This document shows, piece after piece, positions 63,342 to 64,000 of a stretch of DNA of 64,000 nucleotides. The DNA comes from Gammaproteobacteria bacterium (GTDB taxonomy: Bacteria; Pseudomonadota; Gammaproteobacteria; Chromatiales; Chromatiaceae). The notes under the pieces are model-generated. The model was not told the origin of the DNA. It worked only from the letters and a program-made list of their open reading frames with translations, and made no database searches. Made by a program: the position numbers and the translations under genes. The stretch spans positions 19,748 to 83,747 of the forward strand of contig JAABTK010000003.1 of assembly GCA_011389885.1 (NCBI GenBank), in the 5' to 3' direction. Numbering within the stretch: position 1 is the stretch's first letter; every line of letters begins with the position of its first letter.

Positions 63342-64000
63342 GTGTAGTCGACCGCTCGGAAGTGTAATGACTGCAAGGCGAAAGCCGAGGAGACAGAAAA
63401 GCGAGTGCAACGAGGTGAAGGGTGTATGCCCTGAATCCGACACATAGCCCCGAGAATAGTGATTTTGGGTGCGGGCCGATCCCCTTGAGGCGGGCGCAGG
63501 CCATGCGCGAAGCGCGTTAGAGACGAGCGCGGAGCGTCCCCCCGGGGTCTCAGACGGCATCGAGGTGCACAACGGCAGGTAAGTAACCAGGCGAGCGACG
63601 ATCAAGGGCTCTTGGGGAAAGGCGCAATGCAGTACCCGAGTACGGACGACCAATGTAACAAGAGGCGTTCGGATGGCCGCGTCGCGAGTGATAAGGACCG
63701 GTATGCCGCAACGGTTAGCGATGAAGAGGGGTAATGCCCTTGGAGTGAAGGTCCTTACGATCAGTCACCCGTCAAGGGGAAACATTGGCATGATACAAGG
63801 CATGAACAACCAGTGAGCACGCAACTGAGACGGATAGGCGAAAAGGCGCGCAGCGAACCGGGGCTGGTCTTCACCAGCCTCTACCATCACGTCTGCGACG
63901 TGGACAACCTGCGCGCCTGCTTCGAAGCACTGCCCGGCAATCGGGCAGTGGGGATAGATGACCTGAATCCCTTTCGAAGCGCGGAGGCTCGCTGAAGGAC
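63342..64000 (+). mobile_element. Group II intron, 5' part, truncated
   Basis: The region before the reverse-transcriptase start has the look of group II intron RNA domains I-IV: GCGAGTGCAACGAGGTGAAG and a GGTGTATGCCCTGAATCC-type loop, a purine-rich linker and a conserved tract before the ORF. A possible 5' splice-site-like GTGTAGTCG is at 63342, but the boundary is uncertain and may lie further left. The encoded maturase is cut after about 49 codons, and domains V and VI are not in the window, so the intron is a remnant or has been rearranged. Confidence 0.6.
63813..63995 (+). pseudogene. ltrA: Group II intron reverse transcriptase/maturase, truncated N-terminal fragment
   Basis: A GTG-initiated frame of 60 aa: STQLRRIGEKARSEPGLVFT, SLYHHVCDVDNLRACFEALP and GNRAVGIDD are the standard N terminus of intron maturases, after which RT0 should follow (normally GIDGVTK...). 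Here the sequence changes to LNPFRSAEAR and stops at 63995. The fingers-palm polymerase domain is missing, so the protein cannot be functional. The break after GIDD marks a deletion or insertion point. Confidence 0.75.

Overview
The window is high-GC chromosomal DNA of a gammaproteobacterium. Lineage markers are the tmRNA with tag ANDDNYALAA, RNase T, exonuclease I, SpoT with rpoZ, MlaA, TrmL, the MsbA/HldE/GmhA lipopolysaccharide genes and a FeoABC operon whose FeoC has a cysteine cluster. A PPi-type phosphofructokinase beside an H+-pumping pyrophosphatase, and a V-type ATPase subunit I, fit a Chromatiales-like (sulfur-oxidising or phototrophic) or methylotrophic relative, but that placement is inference. 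Nothing in the window looks like phage, plasmid or CRISPR.

Layout. 1-2773: potABCD polyamine importer (minus strand, potD cut by the window edge). 2957-6511: a DUF1622 membrane protein and a SWIM-SNF2 helicase. 7158-10287: a hipBA toxin-antitoxin pair and sbcB. 10329-16686: a signalling block with a LuxR-type response regulator divergent from a CheB-CheR-PAS fusion, which overlaps a PAS-GGDEF-EAL protein. 16883-20740: an unknown small protein, PPi-PFK and H+-PPase. 20817-25556: an AT-rich frameshifted gene, trmL, a class 1B-type pyrD, a CapK/PaaK-like ligase and an orphan cytosine-5 methyltransferase. 25942-32080: a minus-strand operon with an ABM monooxygenase, an iron alcohol dehydrogenase, an MbcA/ParS-like small protein and a membrane heme-motif PAS-GGDEF-EAL protein, with ridA upstream. 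32464-37591: spoT, rpoZ, mlaA, rnt and ssrA (tmRNA). 38005-42130: a secreted endonuclease I, a DUF420-like membrane protein, Ap4A phosphorylase, an orphan V-ATPase subunit I and tRNA-Met(CAU). 42753-50646: an accessory zone with a broken yjjJ/hipA-like gene, an LpxR-like outer-membrane protein, an AT-rich 765-aa secreted protein of unknown function and an MFS transporter. 51040-59746: a DedA-PAP2-LssY fusion, then gmhA, an aldo/keto reductase, an FAD oxidoreductase, hldE and msbA. 60204-63170: a Fur-type feoABC operon. 63342-64000: a group II intron fragment with a truncated reverse transcriptase.

The gaps between genes are full of dispersed repeats of at least three kinds: (i) GC-rich CGCAGAGG/CGCAAAGG-rich elements with terminal CTAG...CGCCTGCGC sequences; (ii) an element containing GCTTAGGCGAACGAAG, often preceded by 7-bp tandem units of the GGTTGGT/GGTGAGT type; (iii) a cluster of TGGGTGTCC motifs. 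The first kind repeatedly ends exactly at a TAG stop codon (hipA, mlaA, gmhA and, less clearly, spoT and lpxR). This suggests a MITE-like element that targets CTAG and is tolerated at gene ends. I consider this repeat biology the most unusual signal in the window, followed by the monooxygenase/dehydrogenase/c-di-GMP operon.
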